A DNA stretch of 64,000 bases from Pseudomonas sp. 7P_10.2_Bac1 (GCF_025465935.1 NZ_JANLNV010000051.1:43315-107314); one strand, 5' to 3'; numbered from the stretch's first letter, positions 53,030 through 62,347 are shown. The notes: generated by a model from the letters alone, not told the origin. Numbers and translations are program-made.

Positions 53030-53971
53030 CTACACCGCCTGCCTGAACACCAGCGCCTTCAAGCCGCACTCGGGGTCGGCGTCCGGGAACTCTGGCGGGT
53101 TTTCCAGACGCTGCTCAAATCGCAGGTCGGGCGCCTCCGCCATCACCCCATTGATCAAGAATTCAGAACCTAGCGATGGGTCGTTCATGCACGCCAGCAC
53201 CGTACCGTTTTCGCTGAGCAATTCGGGCAAGCGCCGCAACACGCGCCGGTAATCCTTGGTCAGCAGAAAGCTGCCCTTCTGGAAAGAAGGCGGGTCGATG
53301 ATGACCATATCGTAAGGGCCCAGGTTTTTGACCTTGCCCCAGGACTTGAATAATTCATGCCCGAGAAAGCTCACCTTGCTGGTGTCATGGCCGTTCAGTC
53401 GATGATTGTCCCGACCCCGGCTCAGGGCTGCGCGCGACATGTCCAGGTTAACCACGTGCTGCGCCCCGCCCTCAATGGCGGCTACAGAAAAACCGCAGGT
53501 GTAGGCGAACAGGTTCAGGATCCGCTTGCCTGCAGCCTGCTCACGCACCCAATTGCGACCGTAGCGCATGTCCAGAAACAATCCGTTGTTCTGCTTGCGG
53601 CCCAGGTCCACTTGGTAACGCAGCCCGCCTTCTGTGAGCGTCCACTCATCAACCGGCTCACCCACCAGCCAGTGGGTGTCACTTTGCGCGGTATAGCGGT
53701 GCTGCATGACCAGCGTGTGAGCGCCACTGGCTTGCCAGACAGGCGAGCCGGCAATCGCCATGAGCATTTTTTTCAAACTCTCAAGCTGCAAGGGCTCCGG
53801 CTCTTTGAACAGTGAGACCAGCACCACACCCTGCAACCAATCGACCGTCAACTGCTCAAAGCCGGGCCAGCAACGGCCGCGCCCATGGAAAATACGACGT
53901 GTTTCAGCGGGCGCAGTTTCCAGAGCCGTGATTAAGTGCAGGTGCAGAGTGGTTAATGCTTCAGGAGTCAT
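53030..53971 (-). CDS. Class I SAM-dependent methyltransferase (RlmK/RlmI-like)
   Basis: 313 residues. The SAM-binding fold is shown by ILNLFAYTCGFSVAAIEGGAQHVVNLDMS, and the catalytic motif IIDPPSFQKGSF resembles the (N/D)PP(F/Y) motif of RNA or protein methyltransferases. The middle part (NGLFLDMRYGRNWVREQAAGKRILNLF-type segment) is close to the RlmI/RlmK 23S rRNA methyltransferases, but the N-terminal PUA domain of RlmI is absent. Substrate is not certain; an RNA base is likely. Confidence 0.8.
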   Translation of the reverse strand: MTPEALTTLHLHLITALETAPAETRRIFHGRGRCWPGFEQLTVDWLQGVVLVSLFKEPEPLQLESLKKMLMAIAGSPVWQASGAHTLVMQHRYTAQSDTHWLVGEPVDEWTLTEGGLRYQVDLGRKQNNGLFLDMRYGRNWVREQAAGKRILNLFAYTCGFSVAAIEGGAQHVVNLDMSRAALSRGRDNHRLNGHDTSKVSFLGHELFKSWGKVKNLGPYDMVIIDPPSFQKGSFLLTKDYRRVLRRLPELLSENGTVLACMNDPSLGSEFLINGVMAEAPDLRFEQRLENPPEFPDADPECGLKALVFRQAV

Positions 53972-54119
53972 CGGGCTGGCCGGTCAATTTCAAGGGCCGG
54001 CATTTTACACCATTGCCGAGCCTCAGCCCGGCTCAGCGTGTGCGGTGTATCACTGCTGCGCCACAGCGCCACACTGCGCAGACACAGGACCCGAAGCGTA
54101 CCAATTGGAAGATCATGAA

Positions 54120-54155
54120 ATTATCGTTTTACAATCATTTATTATCGAATTACGA
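54120..54155 (+). promoter_or_regulatory. Direct repeats with 21-bp period upstream of the DUF2975 gene
   Basis: ATTATCGTTTTACAA (54120) and ATTATCGAATTACGA (54141) match at 12 of 15 positions and are 21 bp apart, two helical turns. They lie 86-120 nt upstream of the DUF2975 start and are a candidate operator for the Xre-type regulator encoded by the second gene of the unit. Confidence 0.4.
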
Positions 54156-54240
54156 TGCCTCTACCGCACAGGACTACCCGGAGGGACTGCGCGGCATCCG
54201 GACACTTAAATCGATAACTACCACTTAAAAGGATTGTTCG

Positions 54241-54792
54241 ATGACAACAGATCTCTTGGCCAATCGCAGCCGGATCCTGGCAACCGCTACATTGGTACTG
54301 GTGGTCAGCATGCTGCTGGCCAATGTCGCTTACTGGATTTTCCCAAGCGCTCTAGGCTCTTTCATGGGAGGGTTCAACCTGACTGCGCTGATCGGTCAAT
54401 TAAATGTCGACGTTTCGCTCATGCCTTGGTGGCAAGCGGCTGGCGGGATAGTCCTGTCCAGTATTCCGCTACTGATACTGGCCAAAGGCTTGCTGGCTTT
54501 GCGCAGCCTGTTTCTGGCCTATGGCAAAGGCGAATACTTTTCACCTGAGTCAGCAGGCCTGCTCGGTAAAGTGGGCAAGAGCGTGTTGCTATGGGTGCTG
54601 GCCAGTCTGCTACTGACACCGGTCATGAGCGTATGGATTACCTTCACCCGACCTGTCGGCGAGCGTATGCTCAGCATAAATTTTGAGCCGTCACATATTG
54701 TTGCGTTTTTTCTCTCAGCCTCTCTTATGATCATCGCCAGGAGCTTGTCCAACGCGTGCTCGTTGGCCAGAGAAAATGAGCAGTTTGTTTAA
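54241..54792 (+). CDS. DUF2975-family membrane protein
   Basis: 183 residues with four hydrophobic segments (about 13-34, 64-85, 115-135 and 150-170), the typical layout of DUF2975 proteins. AAAGGATTGTTCG precedes the ATG. The partner gene, 9 nt downstream, encodes a small YozG-type helix-turn-helix protein, the usual companion of DUF2975. The membrane protein may sense a condition and control the regulator. Function not established. Confidence 0.82.
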   Translation: MTTDLLANRSRILATATLVLVVSMLLANVAYWIFPSALGSFMGGFNLTALIGQLNVDVSLMPWWQAAGGIVLSSIPLLILAKGLLALRSLFLAYGKGEYFSPESAGLLGKVGKSVLLWVLASLLLTPVMSVWITFTRPVGERMLSINFEPSHIVAFFLSASLMIIARSLSNACSLARENEQFV

Positions 54793-54801
54793 GAGGGCAC
54801 G

Positions 54802-55011
54802 ATGCCAATAGCCATAAAACTGGACGTCATGCTAGCCACGCGCAAAATGAAGTCCAAAGACCTAGCGCACATGGTCGGGATCACCGAGCAGAACCTTTCA
54901 CTGCTCAAACAAGGAAAAGTTAAAGGCATCAGACTGGCCACCCTGGAGGCTATCTGCGTCGCACTGGAGTGCCAACCGGGCGACTTGCTGCACTTTCAAC
55001 CGGACCCGTAA
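54802..55011 (+). CDS. YozG-like small helix-turn-helix regulator
   Basis: 69 residues, a Cro/CI helix-turn-helix protein (LDVMLATRKMKSKDLAHMVGI, ITEQNLSLLKQGKVKGIRLA) with the C-terminal ALECQPGDLLHF typical of the YozG family. It is the second gene of a unit with the DUF2975 membrane protein. It probably controls its own promoter, where direct repeats occur. Confidence 0.88.
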   Translation: MPIAIKLDVMLATRKMKSKDLAHMVGITEQNLSLLKQGKVKGIRLATLEAICVALECQPGDLLHFQPDP

Positions 55012-55042
55012 CCCGCCCCTTCCTTTATCAAGGCCAACCTGC

Positions 55043-55076
55043 ACGCCCATGAGCCACATCGCTCATGGGCGTTTTT
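55043..55076 (+). terminator. Intrinsic terminator of the DUF2975-YozG unit
   Basis: Perfect 12-bp stem ACGCCCATGAGC/GCTCATGGGCGT with a 6-nt loop followed by TTTTT, 31 nt after the stop. Confidence 0.85.
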
Positions 55077-55268
55077 GCGTTTGCAACCCCCGTAATCCCT
55101 GACGCCCAGTCTGTTCAGCCACCCAACAGCATCGCACTGATAGGCTCGTGCGATGCACGCTTCATTGATCATTGAATGAGCAGAATCCCCCCCTTGCGTC
55201 CCTTCAATACCGAGGGTCATGCATAGCGTGAAATTTCTCTGCTAACTCACTGCAAAATCAGGCATTTC

Positions 55269-55305
55269 TAACGTTATTAATCCATACTCAGCAAATGTAA
55301 CGTTA
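55269..55305. promoter_or_regulatory. Two TAACGTTA palindromes upstream of pbpG
   Basis: TAACGTTA occurs at 55269-55276 and at 55298-55305, 29 bp apart, in an AT-rich stretch 57-93 nt upstream of the pbpG start. The rest of 55077-55361 contains no gene I can support. Confidence 0.35.
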
Positions 55306-55361
55306 TATGTATACCAACGACTGCTGTTCAGAATTCCCTAACCACCCTTGAGTCAATCTGC

Positions 55362-56300
55362 GTGAAAATTCATCTTTCGATTTTGAGCCTATTTTTAGTT
55401 CTTACAGGCACAGCCGCTCCCTCAATCGCCGCAGCGACTGAAAGCACCTTGTCCCCTAGGGATGTATCGAAACTGCACATTGCCTCCGGCAGTGCGCTGT
55501 TGATCGATCTGCAAACCAACAAAGTCATTTACGCCAGCAACCCGGACGTGGTCGTGCCCATCGCTTCGGTGTCGAAACTCATGACCGCCATGGTGGTGCT
55601 GGACGCCAAGCAATCCATGGACGAATACATTCCGGTCAACATTAGCGATACCCCGGAAATGAAAGGGGTGTTTTCGCGGGTCAAGCTGGGCAGCGAACTG
55701 ACACGCCATGACATGATGCTGATCACCTTGATGTCCTCCGAAAACCGCGCCGCCGCCACCCTAGCTCACCACTACCCAGGCGGTTATGTGAAGTTCATTG
55801 CAGCCATGAACGCCAAGGCCAAAAGCCTGGGCATGATGCACACGCATTACGTGGAACCCACCGGCCTGTCGCCGCGCAACGTCTCGACCGCACGGGACTT
55901 GAGCAAGCTGCTGGCGGCCGCGCGTCACTATCCGATGCTCAGCCAACTGAGTACCACCAAGGAAAAATCAGTGACGTTCCGCAAACCCAACTACACCCTG
56001 GGCTTTCACAACACAGATCACTTGATCAACAAAGACAAATGGAACATCAAGATCACCAAGACTGGCTTCACCAATCAGGCCGGTCACTGCCTGGTGCTGG
56101 TGACCGAAATGGGTAATCGCCCTGTGTCACTGGTCATTCTGGATGCCTTTGGCAAATACACCCATTTTGCCGACGCCGGGCGTATTCGTAACTGGGTGGA
56201 AACCGGCAAGACCAGCAACGTGCCTGACGTTGCACTGCGCTACAAGGCCGACAAAAACCTGCAACAGCATCAACCTAAAACGGCGCATATTGCCGAGTAA
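55362..56300 (+). CDS. pbpG: PbpG: D-alanyl-D-alanine endopeptidase (PBP7)
   Basis: 312 residues from a GTG at 55362. A signal peptide (SIAA/ATES) is followed by an S11 peptidase domain with the catalytic Ser69-x-x-Lys72 in PIASVSKLM, SxN (Ser126-Asn128 in SSENRA) and Lys233-Thr-Gly. These periplasmic enzymes hydrolyse peptidoglycan cross-links. All three motifs are intact. A short gene on the other strand follows. Confidence 0.9.
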   Translation: MKIHLSILSLFLVLTGTAAPSIAAATESTLSPRDVSKLHIASGSALLIDLQTNKVIYASNPDVVVPIASVSKLMTAMVVLDAKQSMDEYIPVNISDTPEMKGVFSRVKLGSELTRHDMMLITLMSSENRAAATLAHHYPGGYVKFIAAMNAKAKSLGMMHTHYVEPTGLSPRNVSTARDLSKLLAAARHYPMLSQLSTTKEKSVTFRKPNYTLGFHNTDHLINKDKWNIKITKTGFTNQAGHCLVLVTEMGNRPVSLVILDAFGKYTHFADAGRIRNWVETGKTSNVPDVALRYKADKNLQQHQPKTAHIAE

Positions 56301-56370
56301 CACGGCACTCGTTAAAAAACAGGCACCTGCCCCGGGGAGAGAGTCGGAGCAAGTGCCTGCGTGGTGCCCG

Positions 56371-56499
56371 TTAACGCTTGGGTGAAGGCTTGGGCGTTTT
56401 CTTGATGGTTTCGACGGTGGTTTCTTTTGGGCGGCGCCTGGCCTCCTCCAACGGTATGAACAGACCTGTTTCTGAATCACGTGCGCGTTTGTTCTTCAT
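56371..56499 (-). CDS. Small basic hypothetical protein (42 residues)
   Basis: ATG at 56499 with GGAG six nt upstream. The protein is highly basic (MKNKRARDSETGLFIPLEEA, RRRPKETTVETIKKTPKPS). The R-D-x-x-T-G-x-F-x-P-x-x-x-A pattern followed by a Thr/Glu-rich stretch occurs in small basic proteins of Pseudomonas and phages. Function unknown. Length and ribosome site argue for a real gene. Confidence 0.55.
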   Translation of the reverse strand: MKNKRARDSETGLFIPLEEARRRPKETTVETIKKTPKPSPKR

Positions 56500-56621
56500 T
56501 TAAAGCTCCAGTCAAAGCCCCGGTGTCGAGGCCAGTCCTTGCAGACTAGTTGAAGCCTTGCGCCCATCCGGGCGATAGAAACACGCGCTTGCAGATCCGT
56601 TGCAATCTCCCCCACCTGCTG

Positions 56622-56653
56622 CAATAAAGAACCCCGCCTGCAAGGCGGGGTTC
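56622..56653 (-). terminator. Intrinsic terminator of ibpA
   Basis: Perfect 11-bp stem GAACCCCGCCT/AGGCGGGGTTC with a 3-nt loop, followed on the minus strand by TTTATT. It is 15 nt after the ibpA stop. Confidence 0.75.
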
Positions 56654-56668
56654 CAGCACTGACTCACA

Positions 56669-57154
56669 TCAGTGTTGCAGAGCAGGCTGTTGATCCCCGG
56701 TATTGATCGGGATGCGTTTGGCCTTGGCTTCCTCGGGCACCACCCGCTGCAGGTCGATGCTCAGCAAGCCATTGCTCAGGTTCGCGTTTTTGATCTCGAT
56801 GTGATCGTCGAGACGGAAGGACAATTTGAATGCCCGCTGCGCGATACCCTGATGCAAGTAGGTCACGCCTGATGCTGGTTTCTCAGCGCTGCCTTCAGTG
56901 TTGTCACCAAAGGTTTCACGTTTGCTGCCGCTGACGCTCAACACACCCTTTTCAACTTGCAGGTCCAGATCGTTCTGGGTGAACCCGGCTGCTGCGATCA
57001 CGATGCGATAACTGTCATCACCGTGCTTTTCGACGTTGTAGGGTGGATAGCCAGCACTGGAGTCGTTGCGCAGCGCGGTTTCAAACAAGTCACTAAAACG
57101 GTCAAAACCGACAGAATTACGGAACAGTGGCGCCAAGGAAAATGCAGTGTTCAT
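56669..57154 (-). CDS. ibpA: IbpA-like small heat-shock protein (Hsp20)
   Basis: 161 residues, an alpha-crystallin protein. The N-terminal PLFRNSVGFDRFSDLFETAL is that of IbpA/HspA; the core is YRIVIAAAGFTQNDLDLQVEKGVLSVSG with HQGIAQRAFKLSFRLDDHIE and NGLLSIDLQRVVPEEAKAKRIPI carrying the C-terminal IxI motif (IPI). It binds unfolded proteins during heat shock and passes them to DnaK or ClpB. A sigma-32 promoter and a ROSE-type leader lie upstream. Confidence 0.92.
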   Translation of the reverse strand: MNTAFSLAPLFRNSVGFDRFSDLFETALRNDSSAGYPPYNVEKHGDDSYRIVIAAAGFTQNDLDLQVEKGVLSVSGSKRETFGDNTEGSAEKPASGVTYLHQGIAQRAFKLSFRLDDHIEIKNANLSNGLLSIDLQRVVPEEAKAKRIPINTGDQQPALQH

Positions 57155-57215
57155 AATTTAGCCTCCTGATTTCAGCGAGATTTTTGTCTCCGCGACCCGG
57201 TTTCGGCATCGCTTA
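57155..57215 (-). ncRNA. ROSE-type RNA thermometer in the ibpA leader
   Basis: In the minus-strand leader CTCGCTG (57173-57179) pairs with the ribosome site CAGGAGG (57162-57168), leaving one G unpaired opposite the site, the hallmark of ROSE thermometers. A second small stem (GAGA/TCTC) lies just upstream. Heat would melt the hairpin and allow translation of ibpA. Confidence 0.7.
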
Positions 57216-57221
57216 ACCCCT

Positions 57222-57249
57222 AAGTAGGGATGAGCAAAATCTTTTCAAG
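57222..57249 (-). promoter_or_regulatory. Sigma-32 heat-shock promoter of ibpA
   Basis: Minus strand CTTGAA, 14-nt spacer, CCCTACTT: a good match to the heat-shock consensus CTTGAA-N13-17-CCCCATNT. The predicted leader of about 60 nt is the RNA thermometer. Confidence 0.65.
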
Positions 57250-57277
57250 AAGCTTTTTTGGAATTTTTCAGGACGCT

Positions 57278-58237
57278 TCAGGCGGCGTCCACAGGCGGGT
57301 TATTGACCAGATGCCGAACCTTTTCACAGTCGGTTTCACGGCGCATGGCATTGAACAACACTACCGCTTGCGGGTAGTTACGCGTCAACATGGCCAACCA
57401 TTGCTTGAGTCGCCCCGGCGCTGAACGCGGCGTCAGTTGCGCCTCGGCCTGGGCCCAGAAATCGCGAATCATCGGTTGCAGATCTGCCCAGGTCATTTCA
57501 ACCACCTCCTCGCCCGCCCGCGCTGCGGCGATTTGCCGGGCAAGGTCAGGGCGCGACACCAGCCCGCGCCCCAGCATGATGTCTTCAGCTCCACTGATTT
57601 CGCGGCAACGGCGCCAGTCTTCAACCGACCAGATATCGCCATTGGCAAACACCGGCACCTTGACCACCTCTTGCACCTGAGCGATGTATTCCCAATGCGC
57701 AGGCGGCTTGTAGCCATCCATTTTGGTCCGTGCATGCACCACGATCTGGCTCGCACCGCCTTCAGCCAGAGCAATGGCGCACTCATTGGCACTGTCGGGC
57801 GTGTCGAAGCCCAGGCGCATCTTGGCGGTGACCGGAATATGCGCAGGCACCGTGCGCCGCACTTGCAGCAAAATCGCATGCAGCAATTCCGGCTCTTTAA
57901 GCAGCACTGCGCCACCACGGGATTTGTTCACGGTCTTGGCCGGGCAACCAAAGTTGAGGTCGATGACCTCGCTGCCCAATTGGCACGCCAACGCCGCGTT
58001 ATCAGCCAGGCAGGCAGGATCAGAACCCAGTAACTGCACGCGCAGTGGCACTCCAGCACGGGTTTTAGCGCCATGCTGCAGCTCAGGAGCGAACTTGTGG
58101 ATGTAGGCCTCGGGCAATAGCCGCTCAGTGACCCGAATAAATTCGGTCACACACCAATCAATACCGCCGGTGCGGGTCAGGACATCACGCAGGATGTTGT
58201 CGACCAACCCCTCCATCGGCGCCAAAGCAATTTGCAT
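57278..58237 (-). CDS. dusC: DusC: tRNA-dihydrouridine(16) synthase
   Basis: 319 residues. FMN-dependent Dus fold with [14 protein letters not shown] at the start, the catalytic Cys98 in [43 protein letters not shown] and [12 protein letters not shown], characteristic of the DusC subgroup. It reduces uridine-16 in tRNA. All key residues are present. Confidence 0.92.
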   Translation of the reverse strand: MQIALAPMEGLVDNILRDVLTRTGGIDWCVTEFIRVTERLLPEAYIHKFAPELQHGAKTRAGVPLRVQLLGSDPACLADNAALACQLGSEVIDLNFGCPAKTVNKSRGGAVLLKEPELLHAILLQVRRTVPAHIPVTAKMRLGFDTPDSANECAIALAEGGASQIVVHARTKMDGYKPPAHWEYIAQVQEVVKVPVFANGDIWSVEDWRRCREISGAEDIMLGRGLVSRPDLARQIAAARAGEEVVEMTWADLQPMIRDFWAQAEAQLTPRSAPGRLKQWLAMLTRNYPQAVVLFNAMRRETDCEKVRHLVNNPPVDAA

Positions 58238-58294
58238 GGGTGACTCTCATGAGAAAACGTGCGGCAGTTTACGGGGTTATGCGGGCAATCGGTA

Positions 58295-58729
58295 TCAGCG
58301 CGCCACGACTGCCGAACTGTACCCTTCCAGAAACTCGGGTGGCATGCGCTTGGCCTTGCCCGTCGACAGCTCGATGCAGACAAAAGTGGTTTGCGCACGC
58401 AACAAGGTCACGCCATCGTTTGGCCGGATCAACTGGAAGTGCCGCGTCAGACGCAGACGCTTGTCGCAATCGACAATCCAGGTCGCGAGCTGCAACTCAT
58501 CACCTTCGTAAGCACTGGCCAGGTAATCAATTTCATGGCGCGCCACGGCCATTGCCCGGTCAAGCCTGCGGTACTCGGTCAAGTCCAGGCCCAGGCGCTG
58601 TGAGTGACGCCAGGCGCAGCGTTCCAACCAAACCACGTAGGCGGCGTTATTGGCATGGCCAAAACCGTCAATGTCTTCGGCTTGAACCCGCAGATCAATG
58701 ATAAACGGCGTCGCCAGATCCCAATTCAT
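58295..58729 (-). CDS. Hotdog-fold acyl-CoA thioesterase (YbgC/FadM-like)
   Basis: 144 residues from the ATG at 58729, with GGAG six nt upstream; the longer frame (58810) is rejected. VQAEDIDGFGHANNAAYVVWLERC carries the catalytic Asp and His/Asn pattern of 4-hydroxybenzoyl-CoA-type thioesterases. ARHEIDYLASAYEGDELQLATWI is a further family block. It would hydrolyse acyl-CoA thioesters. It lies 57 nt upstream of dusC on the same strand and may be co-transcribed with it. Confidence 0.88.
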   Translation of the reverse strand: MNWDLATPFIIDLRVQAEDIDGFGHANNAAYVVWLERCAWRHSQRLGLDLTEYRRLDRAMAVARHEIDYLASAYEGDELQLATWIVDCDKRLRLTRHFQLIRPNDGVTLLRAQTTFVCIELSTGKAKRMPPEFLEGYSSAVVAR

Positions 58730-58840
58730 GCCTGTCTCCCTGCATACCAATAAAGCGCGCAGTGTAACGCACCCGGTCGGCGCTGAGGCAGGCTCGCACT
58801 GATGGTTCAAGATAAGGTTGGGAAATGGGCAAACGCCAGA

Positions 58841-58876
58841 AAAACAAAAGGGTCATTCAATAAATGAATGACCCTT
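58841..58876 (-). terminator. Intrinsic terminator of the tRNA-Glu/tRNA-Ala operon
   Basis: Perfect 12-bp stem AAGGGTCATTCA/TGAATGACCCTT with a 5-nt loop; on the minus strand it is followed by TTTTGTTTTT. It is 26 nt after the last tRNA. Confidence 0.85.
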
Positions 58877-58901
58877 AAAAATCCCGCAGAGCGGGTAATC
58901 G

Positions 58902-58977
58902 TGGCGTCCCCTAGGGGACTCGAACCCCTGTTACCGCCGTGAAAGGGCGGTGTCCTAGGCCACTAGACGAAGGGGAC
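58902..58977 (-). tRNA. tRNA-Glu (TTC)
   Basis: 76 nt including CCA. GTCCCCT pairs with AGGGGAC in the acceptor stem; the anticodon loop is CTTTCAC with TTC; the T arm is GGGGTTCGAGTCCCC. The same sequence recurs at 59181. Confidence 0.95.
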
Positions 58978-59054
58978 ACAAACCCTTCTAACAGTGATCA
59001 GTGCTGAGTACTGATCGATTCAATGCCAATTTGGCCCGGCATTGAACTGTAAAT

Positions 59055-59130
<76 letters not shown>

Positions 59131-59180
59131 GATTTATCGCCTGGCGGCGGAGCAACATCGAAATGCTGCTTCTGTGAAAC

Positions 59181-59256
59181 TGGCGTCCCCTAGGGGACTC
59201 GAACCCCTGTTACCGCCGTGAAAGGGCGGTGTCCTAGGCCACTAGACGAAGGGGAC
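59181..59256 (-). tRNA. tRNA-Glu (TTC), second copy
   Basis: 76 nt, identical in the mature sequence to the copy at 58902. It belongs to a tandem duplication of a tRNA-Ala/tRNA-Glu unit of about 278 bp. Confidence 0.95.
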
Positions 59257-59331
59257 ATAAACCTTCTATTTGATCAGCGCTGAGTGCTGATCGATTCAAT
59301 GCCGGTGTGGCCAAGCATTGAACCTAAAATT

Positions 59332-59407
<76 letters not shown>

Positions 59408-59446
59408 AAACAGTCAGTGTTGCGTGTTGCTGTGTGGACGGGGCGC

Positions 59447-59475
59447 ATATTAAGACTGGATCGGTAGGCTGTCAA
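59447..59475 (-). promoter_or_regulatory. Sigma-70 promoter of the tRNA-Ala/tRNA-Glu operon
   Basis: Minus strand TTGACA, exactly 17 nt, TAATAT, then GCGCCCC. The GC-rich discriminator is typical of stringently controlled stable-RNA promoters. Confidence 0.8.
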
Positions 59476-59528
59476 ACTTATTTTCAAAAATTTTTAAAAA
59501 AATTTGCCGTGAGAACAACCACTTACCC

Positions 59529-59551
59529 TTAAAACCCCGAAAACACGGGGG
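59529..59551 (-). terminator. Possible terminator of gltX
   Basis: On the minus strand CCCCG and CGGGG form a 5-bp stem with a 6-nt loop, followed by TTTTAAG. It is about 120 nt past the gltX stop, after a REP-like repeat. Confidence 0.5.
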
Positions 59552-59563
59552 CTCGCTGATTAA

Positions 59564-59663
59564 ATTTGTAGTCGCTGCCACAGGCTGCGATGGCTTGCAC
59601 AGCAGCCCTGCTGTTCCAAAACACCTTCAGCCCTTCTCGCAGCCTACGGCAACGACTACAAAT
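59564..59663. repeat. Long inverted REP-like repeat next to the gltX stop
   Basis: ATTTGTAGTCG and CGACTACAAAT are exact 11-bp complements enclosing GCTGCCACAGGCTGCGA and its inverted, less perfect copy TCGCAGCCTACGGCA. The GTAGTCGCTG core is shared with the hairpin at 18975. Confidence 0.65.
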
Positions 59664-59672
59664 AAATGCGAA

Positions 59673-61154
59673 TCAAGCCATTGCGCTGAACAGCTTTTCC
59701 CACTCTTTGTTTTCTTTCTTCGACACGCCGCCCAGCAGGTCCAGCGCCTGACGCAGACGGAAACGGGTCAGGTCCGGGCCCAGAATCTCCATGGCATCGA
59801 GCACCGACACCGAGCTGGCCTGGCCGGTGATGGACGCGAACATCAGCGGCATGGCATCACGCAGCTTCAGTTCCAGGGCGTCCACCACGGCCTGAATGCA
59901 CGCGGTGATCGAGTCCTTCTCCCACTGACGCAGGCTTTCGAGCTTCCACAGAATCAGTTGCATCAACTGGCGAACCTGATCGCCCGACAGCTTCTTGTGC
60001 TCAAACAGCTTGGCATCCGGCTGCACGCCACCTGCGAAGAAGAACCCGGCCAATGGCGCGATCTGGCTGAAGGTCTCGACACGGCCTTGCACCAGCGGCG
60101 CGATCTTCATCAGGTACTCAGGGTTCAACGCCCAGTGCTGGACACGGCTTGCAAACTCTTCCAGCGGCAGGTCACGCAGCCACTGACCATTGAGCCAAGA
60201 CAGTTTCTCGATATCGAAAATCGGTCCGCCCAGCGATACGCGGGACAGATCGAAGTTGTCGACCATTTCCTGCAGCGAGAACTTCTCGCGCTCGTCCGGC
60301 ATCGACCAGCCCATACGGCCCAGGTAGTTGAGCATGGCCTCAGGCATGAAGCCCATGCGCTCATAGAACGTCACCGACGTCGGGTTCTTGCGCTTGGACA
60401 GCTTGCTCTTGTCCGGGTTACGCAGCAGCGGCATGTAGCACAACTGCGGCTGCTCCCAGCCAAAGTATTCATACAGCAGGATCAGTTTTGGCGCCGAGGG
60501 CAGCCATTCTTCGCCACGCAGCACGTGGGTGATGCCCATCAAGTGGTCATCGACCACGTTGGCCAGGAAGTACGTCGGCAGGCCGTCGGCCTTCATCAGC
60601 ACTTGCATGTCCATGCGATCCCACGGGATCTCAACGTCGCCACGCAGCATGTCAGGTACCACGCACACGCCTTCGGTCGGCACTTTCATGCGGATAACGT
60701 GCGGCTCGCCCGCCGCCAGGCGACGCTCGACTTCTTCTTTGGACAGCAGCAAGGCGCGGCCGTCATAGCGCGGGGTTTCACCCTTGGCCATCTGCTCGGC
60801 GCGCATCTGGTCCAGTTCTTCTGCAGTGCAGAAGCACGGGAAGGCATAGCCCTTGTCGACCAGTTCCTGGGTGTACTGCTTGTAGATCTCGCTGCGCTCG
60901 CTTTGACGGTACGGGCCGTGCGGGCCGCCAACGTCCGGGCCTTCGCTCCAGGTGATGCCCAGCCAGCGCAAAGCATCGAAAATCTGCTGTTCGGACTCGC
61001 GGGTCGAACGCAATTGGTCAGTGTCTTCGATGCGCAGGATGAACTCGCCGCCATGCTGCTTGGCAAAGCAGTAGTTGAACAAAGCGATGTAAGCGGTCCC
61101 TACGTGGGGGTCACCGGTAGGTGATGGCGCAATGCGCGTGCGAACGGTGGTCAT
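59673..61154 (-). CDS. gltX: Glutamyl-tRNA synthetase
   Basis: 493 residues from the ATG at 61154 ([14 protein letters not shown]); the earlier frame start at 61292 is rejected. The class I signatures are present: [13 protein letters not shown] (HIGH-like) and [11 protein letters not shown] (KMSKS-like), plus [21 protein letters not shown] and [14 protein letters not shown]. The length is that of a normal bacterial GluRS. It is followed by a tRNA-Ala/tRNA-Glu cluster on the same strand, which includes its own cognate tRNAs. Confidence 0.96.
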   Translation of the reverse strand: MTTVRTRIAPSPTGDPHVGTAYIALFNYCFAKQHGGEFILRIEDTDQLRSTRESEQQIFDALRWLGITWSEGPDVGGPHGPYRQSERSEIYKQYTQELVDKGYAFPCFCTAEELDQMRAEQMAKGETPRYDGRALLLSKEEVERRLAAGEPHVIRMKVPTEGVCVVPDMLRGDVEIPWDRMDMQVLMKADGLPTYFLANVVDDHLMGITHVLRGEEWLPSAPKLILLYEYFGWEQPQLCYMPLLRNPDKSKLSKRKNPTSVTFYERMGFMPEAMLNYLGRMGWSMPDEREKFSLQEMVDNFDLSRVSLGGPIFDIEKLSWLNGQWLRDLPLEEFASRVQHWALNPEYLMKIAPLVQGRVETFSQIAPLAGFFFAGGVQPDAKLFEHKKLSGDQVRQLMQLILWKLESLRQWEKDSITACIQAVVDALELKLRDAMPLMFASITGQASSVSVLDAMEILGPDLTRFRLRQALDLLGGVSKKENKEWEKLFSAMA

Positions 61155-61366
61155 GAGCGATCTCGAAGTGAAGATAAAACAAAGGGCGAATGTTAACAGG
61201 CCGACCCGGCTTGGCTCCAGCGCAGCACGCAGGCAAAGGCTGAACATCCGACGCGCAGATGAAAAAACCGCAAAATAGAGCATTTGTATCAACTTGATAC
61301 AGGGTAACCCCGGGGACAGAGGTGCTAATCTCGCCTCATTCTCGGTTAGTCCTGTCTGGAGTCCCC

Positions 61367-62317
61367 ATGGGCCACGTCGTGCTGGTGCTGGTTGAAACGG
61401 TTAATGACTGTCTGTATCTGCTGGAGGATCAGGGGTACGAGTTGATTCTTGCGCCTACACCCGCTAGCCGCGCCGAGGCCATCGCCCGCCACGGCGGCCG
61501 CATCGATGCCGTGCTGACGCGCGGTCCGCTGGGCTTGCGCGCCGATGAAATAGCCGCCCTGCCCTTGCTCCAGATCATCTGCGTCATCGGTGCCGGTTAT
61601 GAAGAAGTCGACTTGCAGGCCGCCAGCAACCGCGGCATCAAAGTGACCAACGGTGCCGGCGCTAATGCCTCGTGCGTGGCGGACCATGCCATGGCGCTGC
61701 TGCTGTCGGTGGTGCGCGGGATTCCCCAGGCAGACGCCAGCGTACGCCGCAGCGAATGGAACAAGGTCCGCCAACCGTCACTCACTGGCAAACGTCTGGG
61801 CCTCATTGGCCTGGGCGCCGTCGGCCAGGCCATTGCCAAGCGCGCCGCACTCGGGTTTGACATGAGCGTGAGCTACTACACCCGCCAACCGCGCCCAGAC
61901 AGCCCCTACACCTACAAAGCCAACGTCCGTGAACTGGCCAGCGCGGTGGACTTTCTGGTGCTGGCGACACCCGGCGGTGCCGACACGCGGCACCTGGTGG
62001 ACGCCGAGGTGCTGGATGCCCTGGGCCCGGACGGCTACCTGATCAACATTGCCCGTGGCAGCGTGGTCGACACCCAGGCCCTGATCAGCGCCCTGACTTC
62101 GGGCCAGATCGCAGGCGCCGGGCTCGATGTGTTTGATGGCGAGCCGCTGGTCCCAGACGCGCTGAAAACCCTCGCCAATGTGGTCATGACCCCGCACGTA
62201 GCCGGCCAGTCCCCCGAGGCGGCTCACGACACCGTGCAAAAGGTGCTCGACAACCTGCAGGCCTTTTTTACTGGCCAGCCGTTGCTGACCCCGCTGCACT
62301 TGCCAGCCCCGCGCTGA
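61367..62317 (+). CDS. D-isomer-specific 2-hydroxyacid dehydrogenase
   Basis: 316 residues from the ATG at 61367 (CTGGAG, 5 nt spacing). The NAD-binding motif [13 protein letters not shown], the catalytic Arg in [15 protein letters not shown], the Glu region [13 protein letters not shown] and the His in [13 protein letters not shown] are all present. The family includes glyoxylate/hydroxypyruvate reductases (GhrB-like) and related enzymes; which keto acid it reduces is unknown. It is followed by mntH after 30 nt. Confidence 0.88.
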   Translation: MGHVVLVLVETVNDCLYLLEDQGYELILAPTPASRAEAIARHGGRIDAVLTRGPLGLRADEIAALPLLQIICVIGAGYEEVDLQAASNRGIKVTNGAGANASCVADHAMALLLSVVRGIPQADASVRRSEWNKVRQPSLTGKRLGLIGLGAVGQAIAKRAALGFDMSVSYYTRQPRPDSPYTYKANVRELASAVDFLVLATPGGADTRHLVDAEVLDALGPDGYLINIARGSVVDTQALISALTSGQIAGAGLDVFDGEPLVPDALKTLANVVMTPHVAGQSPEAAHDTVQKVLDNLQAFFTGQPLLTPLHLPAPR

Positions 62318-62347
62318 ACCTGATTTGTAACCACCCGGAGCTCGCGC

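Noticed and set aside
54115..54228. 37-codon frame (MKLSFYNHLLSNYD...) before the DUF2975 gene
   Set aside because: It overlaps the direct repeats proposed as operator and has a poor ribosome site; not supported as a gene.
59595..61124. 509-codon open frame opposite gltX
   Set aside because: It is a GC-rich shadow of glutamyl-tRNA synthetase with His/Arg/Gln-rich composition and no domain.
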